The notes under the pieces were generated by a model. It had not been told where the DNA came from and did not search any database. It saw nothing but the letters and a program-made list of their open reading frames with translations. Below are positions 1 to 9,989 of a DNA stretch of 64,000 bases, in pieces (within the stretch, counting starts at the first letter, position 1; every line of letters begins with the position of its first letter). The translations under genes and the position numbers were made by a program. The stretch lies in contig NZ_CP119546.1 of NCBI RefSeq assembly GCF_029277985.1, positions 1,736,001 through 1,800,000 of the forward strand. Direction: 5' to 3'. Source of the DNA: Providencia stuartii. Lineage in GTDB: Bacteria > Pseudomonadota > Gammaproteobacteria > Enterobacterales > Enterobacteriaceae.

Positions 1-1194
1 AACGATGCCCCCCGACTTGGCAAATTCTGAAAATGAGATTTTGACGCCGTAAGCGGCAGCTTGCTCAACGACAATAATGCCGGCAAGACTTCCAAATACA
101 AATAAATTACTTGAGAACCCAGAGCCTAATACTAAGGCTGCACCTAATGAATCGGCATTGCCACTTGTGGATAGGAAAGGGACAAGTAACATCACGGCGG
201 GGTTATTCCCGACAATAGTACTTAATACTCCCGTGACCAAAAATAGAACAATAGGGTTGTTTAATTCAACGCCATTACTGCGCAAGTCATTTAACATTTG
301 TTGTGGTAAGCCAGTCGATGCAAAGGCGGCATTGACAACAAATAGCCCCATAATCAGTAATAGTAAATTACCATCAACGAGTTTCAACATATCACTTGAG
401 GCTATCGAACGGTTTAAAAGTAAAAAGCCCGCAGCCGTTAAGGCAATAAGTTCTCTTGGTATATCACTGATAACGAAAGCGATGATCACAATGAATGTGA
501 TAATACCGGCTTTGGTGGTTTCCCATACATCAAGTTTTGTCGCGGGGTCAGTTGGTGCAGTAGGGGCCGAGGGCGTTGTCGCCGTTTTAGCGAGATACCA
601 ACGATTACGATAGAGAAAAACTAAAATAGCCCATGTAATAGGTAATGATAGCAAAGCTGGGATCGCCGAAGCTTGTAATAAACCAATAAAGGAAATATCT
701 AACCCTTGTGCCGCAATCATGTTTTGAGGGCTGCCAATTAATGAACCTGAAGCACCATTGTTAGCGGCAAAACAAAATCCTAACAGAAAGGGAATTGGGT
801 TTAATCCACGAGATAAGGTAATTGAGACTAACAAAGGTGTCATGGCGACAACAACGACATCATTTGTGAGTAAGGCGGAGAGTAGTCCGCCAACGGCAAT
901 TAATACAGCAAGTAGTACTGGAGCACTGACGTTTAGCATCGCAACGCGGTTCGCCGTCCAGCTATAGAATCCGGATACGACAAAAGATGCGGAAACGACC
1001 ATCAAGCCAAATAACATCCCAATAGTACGATAATCGATAGCATTCCATGCATGTGGTGGCGTAATACTCCCTACAGCCATCATGGCCAAAGCACCAATAA
1101 CCGCAGCACCTGTTCTATCGACTTTAAAACCGGGCAACTTACCAAACCCCATCGCAACATAGACTAGCAGAAAAATAATGATCGTGAGGCTCAT
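1..1194 (-). CDS. SLC13/ArsB/NhaD-type permease, 5' part (runs off the left edge)
   Basis: The minus strand is open from an ATG at 1194 to the window edge (398 codons, no stop), so this is the N-terminal part of a gene that continues to the left. The protein starts MSLTIIIFLLVYVAMGFG and is a chain of hydrophobic segments with GKLPGFKVDRTGAA and LLSALLTNDVVVV, a pattern typical of ion-transporter superfamily permeases (SLC13, ArsB, NhaD). It is an inner-membrane carrier for an anion or for Na+/H+; the substrate cannot be told from the sequence. It is divergent from mtlA, with about 600 bp of shared upstream DNA. A decayed copy of part of this gene lies near 9496-9567. Confidence 0.75.
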   Translation of the reverse strand, partial: MSLTIIIFLLVYVAMGFGKLPGFKVDRTGAAVIGALAMMAVGSITPPHAWNAIDYRTIGMLFGLMVVSASFVVSGFYSWTANRVAMLNVSAPVLLAVLIAVGGLLSALLTNDVVVVAMTPLLVSITLSRGLNPIPFLLGFCFAANNGASGSLIGSPQNMIAAQGLDISFIGLLQASAIPALLSLPITWAILVFLYRNRWYLAKTATTPSAPTAPTDPATKLDVWETTKAGIITFIVIIAFVISDIPRELIALTAAGFLLLNRSIASSDMLKLVDGNLLLLIMGLFVVNAAFASTGLPQQMLNDLRSNGVELNNPIVLFLVTGVLSTIVGNNPAVMLLVPFLSTSGNADSLGAALVLGSGFSSNLFVFGSLAGIIVVEQAAAYGVKISFSEFAKSGGIV

Positions 1195-1495
1195 AACCTA
1201 TTCACTCTTATTAGTAAAATTACGGCTAATTTAGCGGTGAAGAATCAATGAAGCAAGTAGAATAACCTTTAAATAATAATAAGTTGCAACAGGTCATTTA
1301 ATGATGATTTTAATGAGATGAAATAGGGTCGAGATGTTGAGAAATTGAATTTCCTCACTTCAAAAAAGAAAAGCGAATCAAACGAGAGCGATATGCAACG
1401 AGATGAAAGTTTATTACAAAAATATTGAATAACAGTAACAATAGACCAAATGGTGAATTTTACTGAGTTAAAAAGTAAGCAACCTAAAAATATTT

Positions 1496-1671
1496 TGTGA
1501 TTCGAATCACTATTTAACAAAAAACATCGTCGTAAAAAATGTGATAAAAATCACGTTAAATTGGTTTGATGAACAAAAAACACGCAATGTAGTTTTGCTA
1601 CATGCCGTTATTGAGAGTTTGATCACTAAAAACATAGGGGGAGTGAGGGGGGAATAGTGATATCAATCACA
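1496..1671. promoter_or_regulatory. three CRP-like sites upstream of mtlA
   Basis: Three near-palindromes fit the CRP consensus TGTGA-N6-TCACA: TGTGATTCGAATCACT at 1496-1511, TGTGATAAAAATCACG at 1540-1555 and AGTGATATCAATCACA at 1656-1671. They lie in the long gap between the divergent permease and mtlA. Multiple CRP sites upstream of mtlA are known in E. coli, so catabolite control of the mannitol operon is the likely role. The sites could also act on the divergent permease. Confidence 0.7.
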
Positions 1672-1791
1672 AAAAGCCCGCGTGGTACGCATCCGATAGC
1701 GGTCATGCTAGAGTGAAACTGTTCAAAAATCACAAACGTTATTTGGCGATAACGTTATAACCGTATCATTTTCGTACCACGGGGTTCTATT

Positions 1792-3747
1792 ATGGTAACA
1801 TCAAATGTCAAATTAAAGGTACAGAATTTTGGGCGCTTCCTGAGTAACATGGTTATGCCTAATATTGGTGCCTTTATCGCGTGGGGGTTGATTACCGCGC
1901 TCTTCATTCCAACGGGCTGGTGGCCAAATGACACGTTGGCGCAACTTGTCGGCCCGATGATCACGTATCTTCTTCCCTTACTCATTGGTTATACTGGCGG
2001 TCGCTTAGTGGGTGGCGAACGTGGCGGCATTGTTGGGGCGATCACCACTATGGGGGTTATCGTAGGGGCGGATATGCCAATGTTTATGGGGGCGATGATA
2101 GCCGGTCCATTAGGAGGATTTGCAATCCGTCGTTTTGACCGCTGGATTGAAGGCAAAGTCAAAACAGGTTTTGAGATGTTGGTGAATAATTTTTCATCAG
2201 GCATTATCGGGATGCTGCTCGCCATTCTTGCATACCTTGCGATTGGTCCTTTAGTGGAAGGTTTATCCAAAATACTTTCCGCTGGGGTCAATGTGATGGT
2301 GGCCCATAATCTATTACCGTTGACCTCAATATTTGTCGAACCAGCCAAAATCTTATTTCTCAACAACGCGATTAACCATGGTATTTTTTCTCCTTTAGGG
2401 ATACAGCAAGCCACAGAAACAGGGGCATCCATCTTCTTTTTAATTGAAGCAAACCCAGGTCCAGGTTTAGGCGTACTGCTGGCTTATATGTTTTTTGGTA
2501 AAGGCAATGCGAAACAATCAGCGCCCGGTGCCGCGATTATCCATTTTTTTGGCGGAATACATGAAATCTATTTCCCCTATGTGTTGATGAATCCGAGATT
2601 AATTATTGCTGTTATTCTTGGTGGAATGACGGGCGTATTTGTGATGAGCATCTTTCATGCGGGGCTTGTTTCACCAGCATCTCCAGGCTCTATTTTTGCC
2701 GTATTGCTGATGACGCCGAAATCATCATTAATCGGTGTGATTTTATCGGTCACGAGTGCCACATTAGTTTCATTTTTAGTGTCGGCTATTTTATTAAAAC
2801 GAACGCGTTTAGGGGATGAAGATGAGCTTGGTAACGCAACGCAAAAAATGCGTGAAATGAAAGCGCAATCGAAATCTTCAAGTGGAAAAAGTGACAAGGC
2901 TGTAGCAAACCAGACAGCAAATTTGAGTCAGGTTCGCAAAATTATCGTTGCCTGTGATGCAGGAATGGGGTCCAGTGCGATGGGCGCCGGAGTCTTAGCG
3001 AAGAAAGTGCGCGATGCTGGGCTAAATGAAATTGCAGTGACCAATATGGCAATTAATGATCTCCCTGCCGATGTAGATATTGTTGTGACACATAGAGATT
3101 TAACTGCACGAGCAAAAAACTATGCGCCTCATGCACTTCATATCTCACTGACAAATTTTTTAGATAGCCAAACGTATAATGACCTCATCACGCGTCTTAT
3201 TGCTGAAAAAAGCCCACACGCCGCGAATGACAGTCGCTTGATTAAACAAACGCTAATCGCGGCAAATGATGAACATTATGATCCAGAAGAGCAAGAAGAA
3301 GCATTGTTTACTCTCAGTTCACAGCATATTCATCTTAATTTAAGCGCACCGAATAAAGAACAAGCCATTCGCTTTGCGGGAGAAAAGCTCGTTGAAGGGG
3401 GATATGTTGAACCTGAATATGTGGAGGCGATGCTAGAAAGAGAAAAGTTAACATCAACCTATTTAGGCGAGTCTATCGCGGTACCACACGGCACAATTGA
3501 AGCGAAGGCACGCGTATTAAAAACAGGCATTGTTATTTGCCAGTACCCTACTGGTGTTCGATTCGGTGATGAACCAGAAGATATTGCCCATTTAGTGATA
3601 GGAATTGCTGCCCGTAATAATGAACATATCCAAGTCATTACAAAAATTACCTCTGCACTTGATGAAGACGGAATGATTGAAAAACTCTGCAAAACTCAGA
3701 GTGTTCAGGAAGTTCTCGATATTTTATCAACACAAAGTGCCGCTTAA
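1792..3747 (+). CDS. mtlA: PTS mannitol transporter subunit IICBA
   Basis: Inner-membrane permease that takes up mannitol and phosphorylates it to mannitol-1-phosphate. All three PTS domains are present in order. Membrane IIC covers about residues 1-340 and has the GGIHE signature near 254-258. IIB has phosphorylatable Cys388 in [16 protein letters not shown] follows a linker and has phospho-accepting His566 in AVPHGT. At 651 aa it is slightly longer than the 637-aa E. coli protein. It is first in the mtlA-mtlD-mtlR cluster, with three CRP-like sites upstream, and only 10 bp separate its stop from mtlD. Confidence 0.97.
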   Translation: MVTSNVKLKVQNFGRFLSNMVMPNIGAFIAWGLITALFIPTGWWPNDTLAQLVGPMITYLLPLLIGYTGGRLVGGERGGIVGAITTMGVIVGADMPMFMGAMIAGPLGGFAIRRFDRWIEGKVKTGFEMLVNNFSSGIIGMLLAILAYLAIGPLVEGLSKILSAGVNVMVAHNLLPLTSIFVEPAKILFLNNAINHGIFSPLGIQQATETGASIFFLIEANPGPGLGVLLAYMFFGKGNAKQSAPGAAIIHFFGGIHEIYFPYVLMNPRLIIAVILGGMTGVFVMSIFHAGLVSPASPGSIFAVLLMTPKSSLIGVILSVTSATLVSFLVSAILLKRTRLGDEDELGNATQKMREMKAQSKSSSGKSDKAVANQTANLSQVRKIIVACDAGMGSSAMGAGVLAKKVRDAGLNEIAVTNMAINDLPADVDIVVTHRDLTARAKNYAPHALHISLTNFLDSQTYNDLITRLIAEKSPHAANDSRLIKQTLIAANDEHYDPEEQEEALFTLSSQHIHLNLSAPNKEQAIRFAGEKLVEGGYVEPEYVEAMLEREKLTSTYLGESIAVPHGTIEAKARVLKTGIVICQYPTGVRFGDEPEDIAHLVIGIAARNNEHIQVITKITSALDEDGMIEKLCKTQSVQEVLDILSTQSAA

Positions 3748-3757
3748 GGAGATTGCT

Positions 3758-4909
3758 ATGAAAGTCATTCATTTTGGTGCAGGTAATATTGGACGTGGAT
3801 TTATCGGCAAACTATTAGCAGATGCAAATTCAGAAATGATTTTTGCAGATGTTAATCAACAGCTTATTGACCAATTAGCACATCAGCAGTCCTATCAAGT
3901 CCATGTGGTTGGTGAAGAACATATCGTTGAAAAAGTTCAACGAGTGAATGCGGTTAACAGTATGGATCCAAAAACAGTGGAGCATATCGCCATTGCAGAT
4001 ATGGTGACGACTGCTGTCGGGCCTCAAATATTAGAAAAAATTGCAGCAACATTGGCAAAAGGTATACAGAAACGAAGGGAAATCGGCAACAGTAAACCCT
4101 TGAATATTATTGCCTGTGAAAACATGGTAAGAGGAACAAGCCAGCTGAAACAGCATGTGTTAGCTCATCTTTGCGATTCAATGCATCAATGGGTAGAGGA
4201 AAATGTTGGCTTTGTAGATTCTGCTGTCGACCGCATTGTACCTCCTATGGAGGCGGCAAACGATGACCCGCTCGATGTAACGGTAGAGACATTTAGTGAA
4301 TGGATCGTTGATCAAACACAGTTTGTTGGCGACATTCCTGAAATCAAGGGAATGGAGCTGACAGAAAATTTGCTGGCATTCGTTGAGCGTAAGCTATTTA
4401 CTCTAAATACTGGGCATGCAATTACAGCGTATTTGGGGCAACTCAAGGGATATCAGACGGTCTACGATGCGATCAATGATCCGCAGATTGCAGAGATTGT
4501 GAAAGGAGCCATGCAGGAGAGTGGGCAAGTCTTAATTCAACGCTATCGCTTCGATCCTATCAAGCACCAACAATACATAGATAAAATTTTAAAGCGTTTC
4601 GCTAATCCTTACCTCCATGACAATGTTGAGCGAGTCGGACGCCAGCCTATGCGTAAACTCAGTCCTGAAGATAGGCTAATTAAACCGTTACTTGGCACCC
4701 TTGAATACCAATTAGCGAATCACTATTTAGTCATTGGTATTGCTGCTGCTTTGCATTTTAGGAGTGAAGCTGATCCTCAAGCAGTTGAAATGGCTAAATA
4801 TATTAGCGAAAATGGAGTCGATGAAGCTGTTAAGCGATTCTGTGGGTTAGTCGATCACCCACAGTTGGTTCAAGCTATTTGTCATGAATACCAGCACATG
4901 AATAAATAA
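3758..4909 (+). CDS. mtlD: mannitol-1-phosphate 5-dehydrogenase
   Basis: Cytoplasmic enzyme that oxidises mannitol-1-phosphate to fructose-6-phosphate with NAD+, feeding MtlA's product into glycolysis. The start was set at 3758 because it gives the family's N-terminus [15 protein letters not shown], a Rossmann NAD-binding motif, behind a good ribosome site (AAGGAG). The frame is open further upstream, but that overlaps mtlA. The 383-aa length matches the E. coli enzyme (382 aa). It is co-transcribed with mtlA (10-bp gap). Confidence 0.96.
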   Translation: MKVIHFGAGNIGRGFIGKLLADANSEMIFADVNQQLIDQLAHQQSYQVHVVGEEHIVEKVQRVNAVNSMDPKTVEHIAIADMVTTAVGPQILEKIAATLAKGIQKRREIGNSKPLNIIACENMVRGTSQLKQHVLAHLCDSMHQWVEENVGFVDSAVDRIVPPMEAANDDPLDVTVETFSEWIVDQTQFVGDIPEIKGMELTENLLAFVERKLFTLNTGHAITAYLGQLKGYQTVYDAINDPQIAEIVKGAMQESGQVLIQRYRFDPIKHQQYIDKILKRFANPYLHDNVERVGRQPMRKLSPEDRLIKPLLGTLEYQLANHYLVIGIAAALHFRSEADPQAVEMAKYISENGVDEAVKRFCGLVDHPQLVQAICHEYQHMNK

Positions 4910-4963
4910 ATGGATAGCTTTATTCTTTTTATAGCCTCAAAATTATAAAGGTAGTCAACTTAT

Positions 4964-4998
4964 CACTTGGTAGTTGTTGAATTTTCAGCTACCAAGTG
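4964..4998 (+). other. inverted repeat between mtlD and mtlR
   Basis: CACTTGGTAG at 4964-4973 pairs perfectly with CTACCAAGTG at 4989-4998 around a 15-nt loop, ending 16 nt before the mtlR start. There is no U-run after it, so it is not a classical terminator. It could be an operator, an mRNA-stabilising hairpin at the mtlD 3' end, or a control on mtlR translation. Confidence 0.5.
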
Positions 4999-5013
4999 GT
5001 GTAAAGAGTCATT

Positions 5014-5544
5014 ATGGAAAATAGACAGTATACAGAAAATCAAGTCCTTGAAAGGCTGAATAAACATTCAGATATCAGGCCATTTATTCAGGAAGTGATT
5101 GTTCTGATCACCGAAGCCATTGATCAACTGATGCTAAAGGTTTTTCGCAAAGATGATTATGCGGTTAAATATGCTGTTGAGCCACTCCTTGAAGGCAACG
5201 GTCCATTAGGGAAACTCTCTGTACGCTTAAAATTATTATTTGCCTTAGGGGCTATTTCTCGCGAATTATATGAAGATATTGAACTTTTTCTTGCATTAAA
5301 TGAAGTTCTCTCAACAGAACAATTGCCATTGGCTTTTACTGATGATGAGATTATTGGACCAATAAAAACACTGCATTGCATTGACCCCTTACCTGAAATG
5401 ATGCTGTTTAATTTACCTGAAGATTTAATTGACCAACAATTAATTGACTTACAAAAATATCGCTATCAAGAGATGGTTAAATCAGCATTAGTGCTTTCAG
5501 TGACCTCTTTAATTTCTCAGATATTAGATACTGAGGTTTTTTAA
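5014..5544 (+). CDS. mtlR: mannitol operon repressor MtlR
   Basis: Third gene of the mannitol cluster, 176 aa (the E. coli protein is about 195 aa). The MtlR family is all-helical and represses mtl expression without a classical helix-turn-helix. The sequence has the family's run LLEGNGPLGKLSVRLKLLFALGAI at about residues 58-81 and a C-terminal helix with repeated short hydrophobic residues. It is preceded by AAAGAG at a suitable distance and by a 10-bp hairpin. The identification rests on both sequence and position. Confidence 0.93.
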   Translation: MENRQYTENQVLERLNKHSDIRPFIQEVIVLITEAIDQLMLKVFRKDDYAVKYAVEPLLEGNGPLGKLSVRLKLLFALGAISRELYEDIELFLALNEVLSTEQLPLAFTDDEIIGPIKTLHCIDPLPEMMLFNLPEDLIDQQLIDLQKYRYQEMVKSALVLSVTSLISQILDTEVF

Positions 5545-5842
5545 TTCAATAACACCTTTTCAGTGATTCTTATTACAACCATCATAATAGATGAATCTAT
5601 TATGTTTTCTATTCTGTACAAACTCGCCATAAAGATAATATTCTCTTTCTGTTTAAAGCCAGAGTTAGCTTATCTATAAGTTAAAAAATCATGCTATTCG
5701 TTATAAGAATTAATGCTTTAATATGACTTTTATATAGAGAAATGTCTTAGGCTACCTTAGATAAGAATCATTTTTTATTGGTCATCAATACTCGGGAAAT
5801 GTAATGAGTCATAATTCTAAATCATTAAAGGAGAAGGTTATT

Positions 5843-6562
5843 ATGTCAACGGCAATAACAAAAATAAACATTGATACACGCTATCAAGAAATTAACACGA
5901 TTAACTCAACGTTACCGGATTCAGAAACAAATTATACCACGAAGGTGTTAGCATATAGCCATGACGCCATGCTTAGATTGAATACGGTCATAAGCTCACT
6001 CGTTATTGATGTGAACCTCTTACTACCTATGTTCCAACAAACACAGAGAAACTCGATACTTGGGGATGCGGTATTAGCTAGCATTAACATGATATGTGAT
6101 AAGGCTAATCACTTAGAGATAGAGACAAAAAACAGTTTTTCGGCAATCGCTATTGATGATGAAATAAATCATCAATCAATCTATAAAGCGCAAATACAAA
6201 AATCCATTGGAGGGTTTAAAAATAATTTAAATAACCTAGTGTTACAAAAAGCATCACTCATGTCAGTTTATACTGATAAAGTAAAGGACGTTAATCACTT
6301 CTTGCCTTTTTTAGATGAAGTGACTGAACGTATTCAAAAAGAAATTTCACGTTTGAACGATTTTTTAGAAAAGTTAAATGAATTACTATCATTAATTCTA
6401 AAAATAAAAGAATTGATTACTATGATAATAACGGTGATTAAGACTTTAATGGAAATAATTAAACGCTTTGATGTATATAGGGTTAAAGGTAGCTCTTCTG
6501 ATGGCTTAGTAAACCTTGTTAATGAATTAAAAGATTATCTTAATGGTTTTTTGAATACATAA
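5843..6562 (+). CDS. helical protein, possible alpha-xenorhabdolysin B-like toxin subunit
   Basis: A 239-aa protein predicted almost entirely helical. The start at 5843 was preferred over an in-frame ATG at 5804 because AAAGGAG lies just before it. Near residues 175-206 there is a strongly hydrophobic or amphipathic stretch (LSLILKIKELITMIITVIK), preceded by a coiled-coil-like run. No signal peptide is seen. Helical build, soluble ends and one greasy segment recall XaxB-type subunits of binary pore-forming toxins, which are common in this family of bacteria. Those are usually longer (around 350 aa) and paired with an XaxA partner, and no partner is present here. The function call is tentative. 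Confidence 0.4.
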   Translation: MSTAITKINIDTRYQEINTINSTLPDSETNYTTKVLAYSHDAMLRLNTVISSLVIDVNLLLPMFQQTQRNSILGDAVLASINMICDKANHLEIETKNSFSAIAIDDEINHQSIYKAQIQKSIGGFKNNLNNLVLQKASLMSVYTDKVKDVNHFLPFLDEVTERIQKEISRLNDFLEKLNELLSLILKIKELITMIITVIKTLMEIIKRFDVYRVKGSSSDGLVNLVNELKDYLNGFLNT

Positions 6563-6688
6563 AATTAAAAATTCTATACTTTATATTATTCAGCTTATGA
6601 GATAACCCAATAAGATTATCTTATGAGGCTATCCTAATAGCCTCTATAAACGGTATGGCGTATGTGATTATTTATAACGACATTATTG

Positions 6689-8002
6689 TTACATTTCACG
6701 TCTACCAAGGTACCTTTCTTTCATTAAAGATGTACTAATTGCAATGTCTAAAATGGGGGATGGGGGAAGGTAATTTGCCTTACCAAGTGCATTCATGGCT
6801 TCAATTAAAGGATGCTCAATGCCTAAAGCATAATCAGCGAGTAATGTACCTGCTATCGTTTGTTTAGATATACCTGCACCATTACAGCCTCCGGCACTAT
6901 AAACCCCATGCATTAATTTCCCCCAAACAGGTGCTCCATTGCGGGTGACACTAATGGTGCCAGACCAAGTATTAACCAGTGGTACATCTGATAATTGCGG
7001 ATAAATTCTATTAAAGAGCTGCTTGTGTTGTTGCGTCACTTGATAGGTTTGTTCGGCTGTTATACGGCCTTTTAAAGCAGGGGTAACATGTTGACGAATT
7101 AATAAACGGTGATCTTGAGTATAACGTAAGGTCGCGCCTGCAATAGCATTCACAGGTGTTAATCCCCAACTATTCATTGCAGGTAATCTCTGTCTCTGCT
7201 CAAGGGTCAGTGGCGCACTAATGCTTGCAAACGTTGCCATAGCGGCTTGGTAATTCGCTATAGGTCTCAATTCGCGAGAAAGTGCATTGGTAGCTAGCAT
7301 GATATTGGGCGTCCGAATATTACCGTAGGGCGTAAAAATCGTATGTACTTTCGCTGTGTGAACCGCCATGACAGGGGTATTATTATAAACGGTGATATTT
7401 TCCGGAAGGCTATTTGCTAGGCCGACCACGAGGCTGGCAGGATTGACCAAAATTGAATTAGGCGTATAGATGCCTTTATTGTAAAAATGCGTACCGAGCT
7501 TTTGATACAGAGCGTCTTTATCTAAGAGTTGATAAGACTCATGCATAAGATTAAGGTTCTCAACATATTCCTGCAACACACGTTGGTTTTTGGTATCGAC
7601 TTGGCAGTGATATTTGCCTACATTTTCCCAATCACACTCGATATTAAATTGCGCTATTAATGCCGTGAGTTGATTTATACCTTCTTCAAGTAATGAACGA
7701 TAAAATTGTGCCTTTTTTAATTCAGCAGTCGAGCTACCAATATTATGAGGCAATCCAATAATAAATCCGGAGTTCCTTGCCGATGAACTGTCAACCGCGG
7801 TTGCTGAATCAATCAGAATAATATTTAGGCTCGGATTATTTTGCGCGAGCCTTCTAGCAAAAGAGAGACCTGCATAGCCTGAACCAACAACGACCCAATC
7901 TGCATCAGTATCGTTATTTAGAGTAGGGTAGGTATTGATCACTAAACCTTCTTTTAACCAACCATTTTTATTTTGATTAAATGGCACTGAAGCGTATTTC
8001 AT
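6689..8002 (-). CDS. FAD-dependent oxidoreductase, DadA/PuuB type
   Basis: A 437-aa protein of the D-amino-acid oxidase superfamily. The FAD Rossmann motif GSGYAGLSFARRL lies near residues 40-52, followed by the conserved SSARNSGFIIG segment. A C-terminal GCNGAGIS patch closes the flavin site. Relatives oxidise amines such as gamma-glutamylputrescine or D-amino acids, but the substrate here cannot be read from sequence or neighbours. It stands alone on the minus strand with no operon partner. A decayed copy of its first codons and upstream DNA lies at 9601-9800. Confidence 0.8.
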   Translation of the reverse strand: MKYASVPFNQNKNGWLKEGLVINTYPTLNNDTDADWVVVGSGYAGLSFARRLAQNNPSLNIILIDSATAVDSSSARNSGFIIGLPHNIGSSTAELKKAQFYRSLLEEGINQLTALIAQFNIECDWENVGKYHCQVDTKNQRVLQEYVENLNLMHESYQLLDKDALYQKLGTHFYNKGIYTPNSILVNPASLVVGLANSLPENITVYNNTPVMAVHTAKVHTIFTPYGNIRTPNIMLATNALSRELRPIANYQAAMATFASISAPLTLEQRQRLPAMNSWGLTPVNAIAGATLRYTQDHRLLIRQHVTPALKGRITAEQTYQVTQQHKQLFNRIYPQLSDVPLVNTWSGTISVTRNGAPVWGKLMHGVYSAGGCNGAGISKQTIAGTLLADYALGIEHPLIEAMNALGKANYLPPSPILDIAISTSLMKERYLGRREM

Positions 8003-8470
8003 CGATTTTGCCTAATAGTATCTGATATTGATATAGCTGATATGGACGTGTTTAAATCATAATCAAAAGATTAAATAACACCGAAAGATCATGACTATAG
8101 CGTAAATCTGATTTTTTGATAGTGAAGAAAACTCAACTTGAAATAAGGCAAAGGCGCTATTAGGATAATCTGTAAGCAAAGAAAATCGTATCGCTTTAAT
8201 GAATGGTATCTATGACGAACGTGTCACATCGATCGTGTATCAACAACGAACAACTGGTTATAACTCGATATTTCATCCAATGATAATAAGGCAAGTAGAT
8301 GACACCTGCATTATCAGACATTCTCTACCCAGTAGCCGGTAAGTCATATTTTGATAACTAAAATTATTTATTATCAGTTAAATTAAAATAAACTTTATTC
8401 CCTGATAGGTTATATTTCATCTGGAAATAAAGCTATAATAATTTTTAATATGATATATTATCGTTATTGA
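8003..8470. other. gene-free stretch upstream of the oxidoreductase
   Basis: About 470 bp with no convincing open frame or RNA gene. Its right-hand start (about 8005-8130) is the upstream region of the oxidoreductase and has a diverged second copy near 9656-9800. Confidence 0.5.
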
Positions 8471-9142
8471 CTAATTTATTGCCCCTCGTTGAATAGATAA
8501 TATTTCTTCTTGAATAAACTTTCGACGTTGCTCTTGAGATTTAATTTGTTCTCCCAGTGAGTCTAATTCAGCTTTATACTTAGATGATTGCTCACAAATA
8601 TTACCGTAAAAATCACTCCCTCTTTTTTCGCACTCTTTCTGTGAATATCCATATTCTGAGCTTAATCTAGAATGAGTCAGATAAAGGGTATGGATATTTT
8701 TTTCAACGGAATTTAGTGTCTGTCTGAGCGCAAGAATGTTTTCATTATTTCTTTTATTGATTTCTAATTGCGTAGTATGTGCATTTTGTGCTAACTGTGA
8801 AATAAGAGTATCCCTCTCTTGCATTAATTGATTATTCTTTCGGTTTAAATCTGTAATGACTTCATTATATAAAGCTTTAACATTAGCTACGTTTTTTTCT
8901 AACCTAGAGTCTTCGCTATCGATTTGTTTTTCTAAGCGATTTTGAATGTCTTTTAATTGACTAGCCAAATGATTTTTATCTTTATTTAACTCTTCTATAC
9001 GGGAAACTTTCTCTTTAATAATCAGTTCATCGATAGCAAAGTATGACCCTACGCAACTTAAAATTGCTACAATCACTATTAATTTTATATTCTTACTGTC
9101 TGTAATGTATTTAAATGATGATTCTAAAAAAGACATTTTCAT
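8471..9142 (-). CDS. membrane-anchored coiled-coil protein of unknown function
   Basis: A 223-aa protein not recognised as a known family. One transmembrane helix near residues 19-37 (IKLIVIVAILSCVGSYFAI) is followed by a long, charged, glutamine- and asparagine-rich coiled coil to the C-terminus. It has two cysteines late in the protein (near residues 168 and 181). The layout suggests an inner-membrane protein with a large coiled-coil domain, probably periplasmic. An alternative start two codons downstream is possible. There is no operon partner. Confidence 0.65.
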   Translation of the reverse strand: MKMSFLESSFKYITDSKNIKLIVIVAILSCVGSYFAIDELIIKEKVSRIEELNKDKNHLASQLKDIQNRLEKQIDSEDSRLEKNVANVKALYNEVITDLNRKNNQLMQERDTLISQLAQNAHTTQLEINKRNNENILALRQTLNSVEKNIHTLYLTHSRLSSEYGYSQKECEKRGSDFYGNICEQSSKYKAELDSLGEQIKSQEQRRKFIQEEILSIQRGAIN

Positions 9143-9311
9143 AGTCCAATGAGAGAAATATTATTTAATTACATCATGTTATACAATTAAGGGAAAATCA
9201 AATTAAATATAAAAATGTTCTATAAAAGTAATTTCATATCATTGGCCATAATCATGACTATTTAATTAATTATCAATGGCTTATTGATGTTTAAAAAGTG
9301 TCTAAATGTAA

Positions 9312-9343
9312 TTGTGAGTATTTAGAATATAGAATAGGTCGCA
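9312..9343. repeat. 32-bp direct repeat, copy 1
   Basis: Matches 14547-14578 in the same orientation with two mismatches (TTGTGAGTATTTA...). Together the two copies bracket the block that holds the M48 protease, the YjgN-like gene, the kinase and the DJ-1 gene. Confidence 0.7.
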
Positions 9344-9495
9344 CCGCAGTATTTTTATTATGGCTTTAGCCAGTTTAAGTCGCGTTAGGGTCTTAAACAT
9401 AAAACATCGCTTTATGGATGATCATGTTGTAAAGAACTCATACTATCCATACAGCAGCTAAAAGCCTACACAATAGGGCGATGATGATTGGCACT

Positions 9496-9567
9496 GTAGG
9501 CGGCAGCTTATTCAATCATGACAAGTCGGCGAGGCTACTAAATGCAAATCAATCTTCACTCGTATTT
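9496..9567 (-). pseudogene. decayed fragment of the SLC13-type permease gene
   Basis: About 70 bp aligns with 50-118 of the window, inside the permease gene. The shared run GCGGCAGCTT is followed by matches to the AAGACTTCCAAATACAAAT part at many positions, but with scattered substitutions. No open frame survives. It reads as a relic of a duplicated or lost permease gene. Confidence 0.5.
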
Positions 9568-9600
9568 TGATTTAAAGCCGAGTATCGGGGAGTAAGTCAA

Positions 9601-9657
9601 GATTCCATTTAACCAACTATTTTTGTTTTGATTAAATGGAACGGATACGTATTTCAT
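9601..9657 (-). pseudogene. relic of the 5' end of a FAD oxidoreductase gene
   Basis: Read on the minus strand from 9657, the DNA gives MKYVSVPFNQNKNSWL, nearly the N-terminus of the oxidoreductase at 6689-8002 (MKYASVPFNQNKNGWL), and then loses similarity. Similarity also continues upstream through about 9800 (compare TTTTTGATAG and GAAGAAAA blocks near 8110-8130). It is a truncated paralogue with its promoter DNA. Confidence 0.7.
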
Positions 9658-9989
9658 CTAATCTTGCATAATAGCATCTTGTGCTAACGATGATATATGA
9701 TGGAGACTAATAGCATAATTATGAGGATAAATAAGATTTAAAGCTCATAGATATAACATAAATTTACTTTTTGATAGAGAAGAAAATTTAATTTCACAGA
9801 AAACAGAGAGTACTCGTGTGGTCATAGAGTCATAAAACGAGGCATAGTATTTTCATAAATACTGTCTCTAGCGAATGTATAAATCTTCCATTAATTATCA
9901 GGTATCTGCTGGTTTCTTTGCCAATAGGGCAATAGAGAATCCCTATCTTAGTGGGAATTCTCTATTTAGTGATTAATCAAGGGAGGTTA

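Noticed and set aside
77..967. Plus-strand frames of 178 and 69 codons
   Set aside because: They are shadows of the minus-strand permease gene, which has coherent membrane helices.
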